Assembly: GCA_028279215.1 (NCBI GenBank)
Contig: JANQOF010000001.1
Coordinates: forward strand, 1-53,921
Source of the DNA: Pirellulales bacterium
GTDB lineage: Bacteria; Planctomycetota; Planctomycetia; Pirellulales; Lacipirellulaceae
Length of the DNA stretch: 53,921 bases
Direction: 5' to 3'
Positions 53,819 through 53,921 of this stretch are shown in pieces. The notes beneath the pieces were generated by a model that was not told where the DNA came from, made no database searches, and saw only the letters and a program-made list of their open reading frames with translations. Position numbers and translations under genes: made by a program. The first letter of the stretch is position 1. Each line of letters begins with the position of its first letter.

Positions 53819-53921
53819 ATGTCCAGTTCTTTAGAAGTTGTCATCGCCGGTGGTGGTTCACCGGGCCACGTCTATCCAGGGCTCGCAATTGCCGAGGCCC
53901 TTCAGGACCGTCTCCCAGGAG
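53819..53921 (+). CDS. murG: MurG, N-terminal end only (runs off the window)
   Basis: The last 103 bases encode MSSSLEVVIAGGGSPGHVYP, then GLAIAEAL. This matches the N-terminal UDP-GlcNAc transferase signature GGGTGGHxxPALAxAE, with Ser-Pro in place of Thr-Gly. MurG transfers GlcNAc to lipid I to form lipid II at the inner membrane face. The rest is outside the window. Together with the Mur ligase upstream it shows that peptidoglycan genes are present. Confidence 0.85.
   Translation, partial: MSSSLEVVIAGGGSPGHVYPGLAIAEALQDRLPG

Noticed and set aside
1..53921. CRISPR arrays, transposases, integrases, rRNA genes or phage modules
   Set aside because: No regularly spaced repeats, no transposase or integrase motifs, and no rRNA sequence were found on reading both strands.

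Overview
The window looks like a chromosome segment of a planctomycete, probably of the Pirellulales type. The main pointers are a DUF1559 protein with a prepilin-type N-terminus, a secretin N-domain protein with no pore domain, Asp-rich EF-hand proteins, a large secreted zinc metalloprotease of the DUF5117 type, and many conserved proteins without a known role. Base composition is moderately GC-rich. Genes lie on both strands in short operons. There is no phage, insertion sequence, CRISPR array or plasmid backbone.

Layout. 1-3.5 kb (+): 3' end of dnaJ, grpE, a broken GxxExxY nuclease-like cassette between inverted repeats, an FmdB-type zinc ribbon protein, yacG, and a membrane protein. 3.5-7.0 kb (-): secreted metalloprotease, P-II signalling protein and a degenerate receiver-like protein. 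7.2-10.9 kb (+): aminoglycoside-phosphotransferase-like protein and DsbD. 11.5-22.1 kb (-): TrpF-like protein, a frame-damaged CPBP membrane protease, a 62-residue protein with its own terminator, and an addB-addA-cca group for double-strand break repair and tRNA CCA addition. 22.4-24.5 kb: DUF1559 protein with a good promoter and terminator, a rhodanese, and tRNA-Leu(CAG). 24.7-31.1 kb: secretin-like protein (-), then an RNase H-like protein with lost catalytic residues just upstream of glgB (+). 31.2-35.8 kb (-): PpiD-like chaperone, MBOAT/wax-synthase-like acyltransferase, a membrane protein and a TPR protein. 36.2-41.2 kb: topA (+); a metB-like gene, a membrane protein and acpS (-), with an intrinsic terminator inside the metB leader.

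42.2-49.9 kb: a hydantoinase/oxoprolinase pair. hyuB plus a fumarylacetoacetate-hydrolase gene is separated from hyuA by about 1.85 kb of unrelated DNA. That DNA holds a long inverted repeat, a dead SMI1/KNR4 (SUKH) gene and a cysteine-rich exported protein built from two repeats. An M20 peptidase diverges from hyuA. 49.9-53.9 kb: secreted EF-hand protein and a receiver-like protein (-), then a divergent MurE-like ligase and the start of murG (+).

Most genes are housekeeping: protein folding, repair, topology, glycogen, cell wall and lipid priming. The parts I find least explained are the metB leader attenuator, the DNA splitting hyuA from hyuB, the cysteine-rich duplicated exported protein, the MurE-like ligase lacking MurE signature residues, and the pseudo-RNase H beside glgB. 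Three genes (GxxExxY, CPBP, SUKH) are clearly broken. All functions are read from sequence motifs; no database search was possible.
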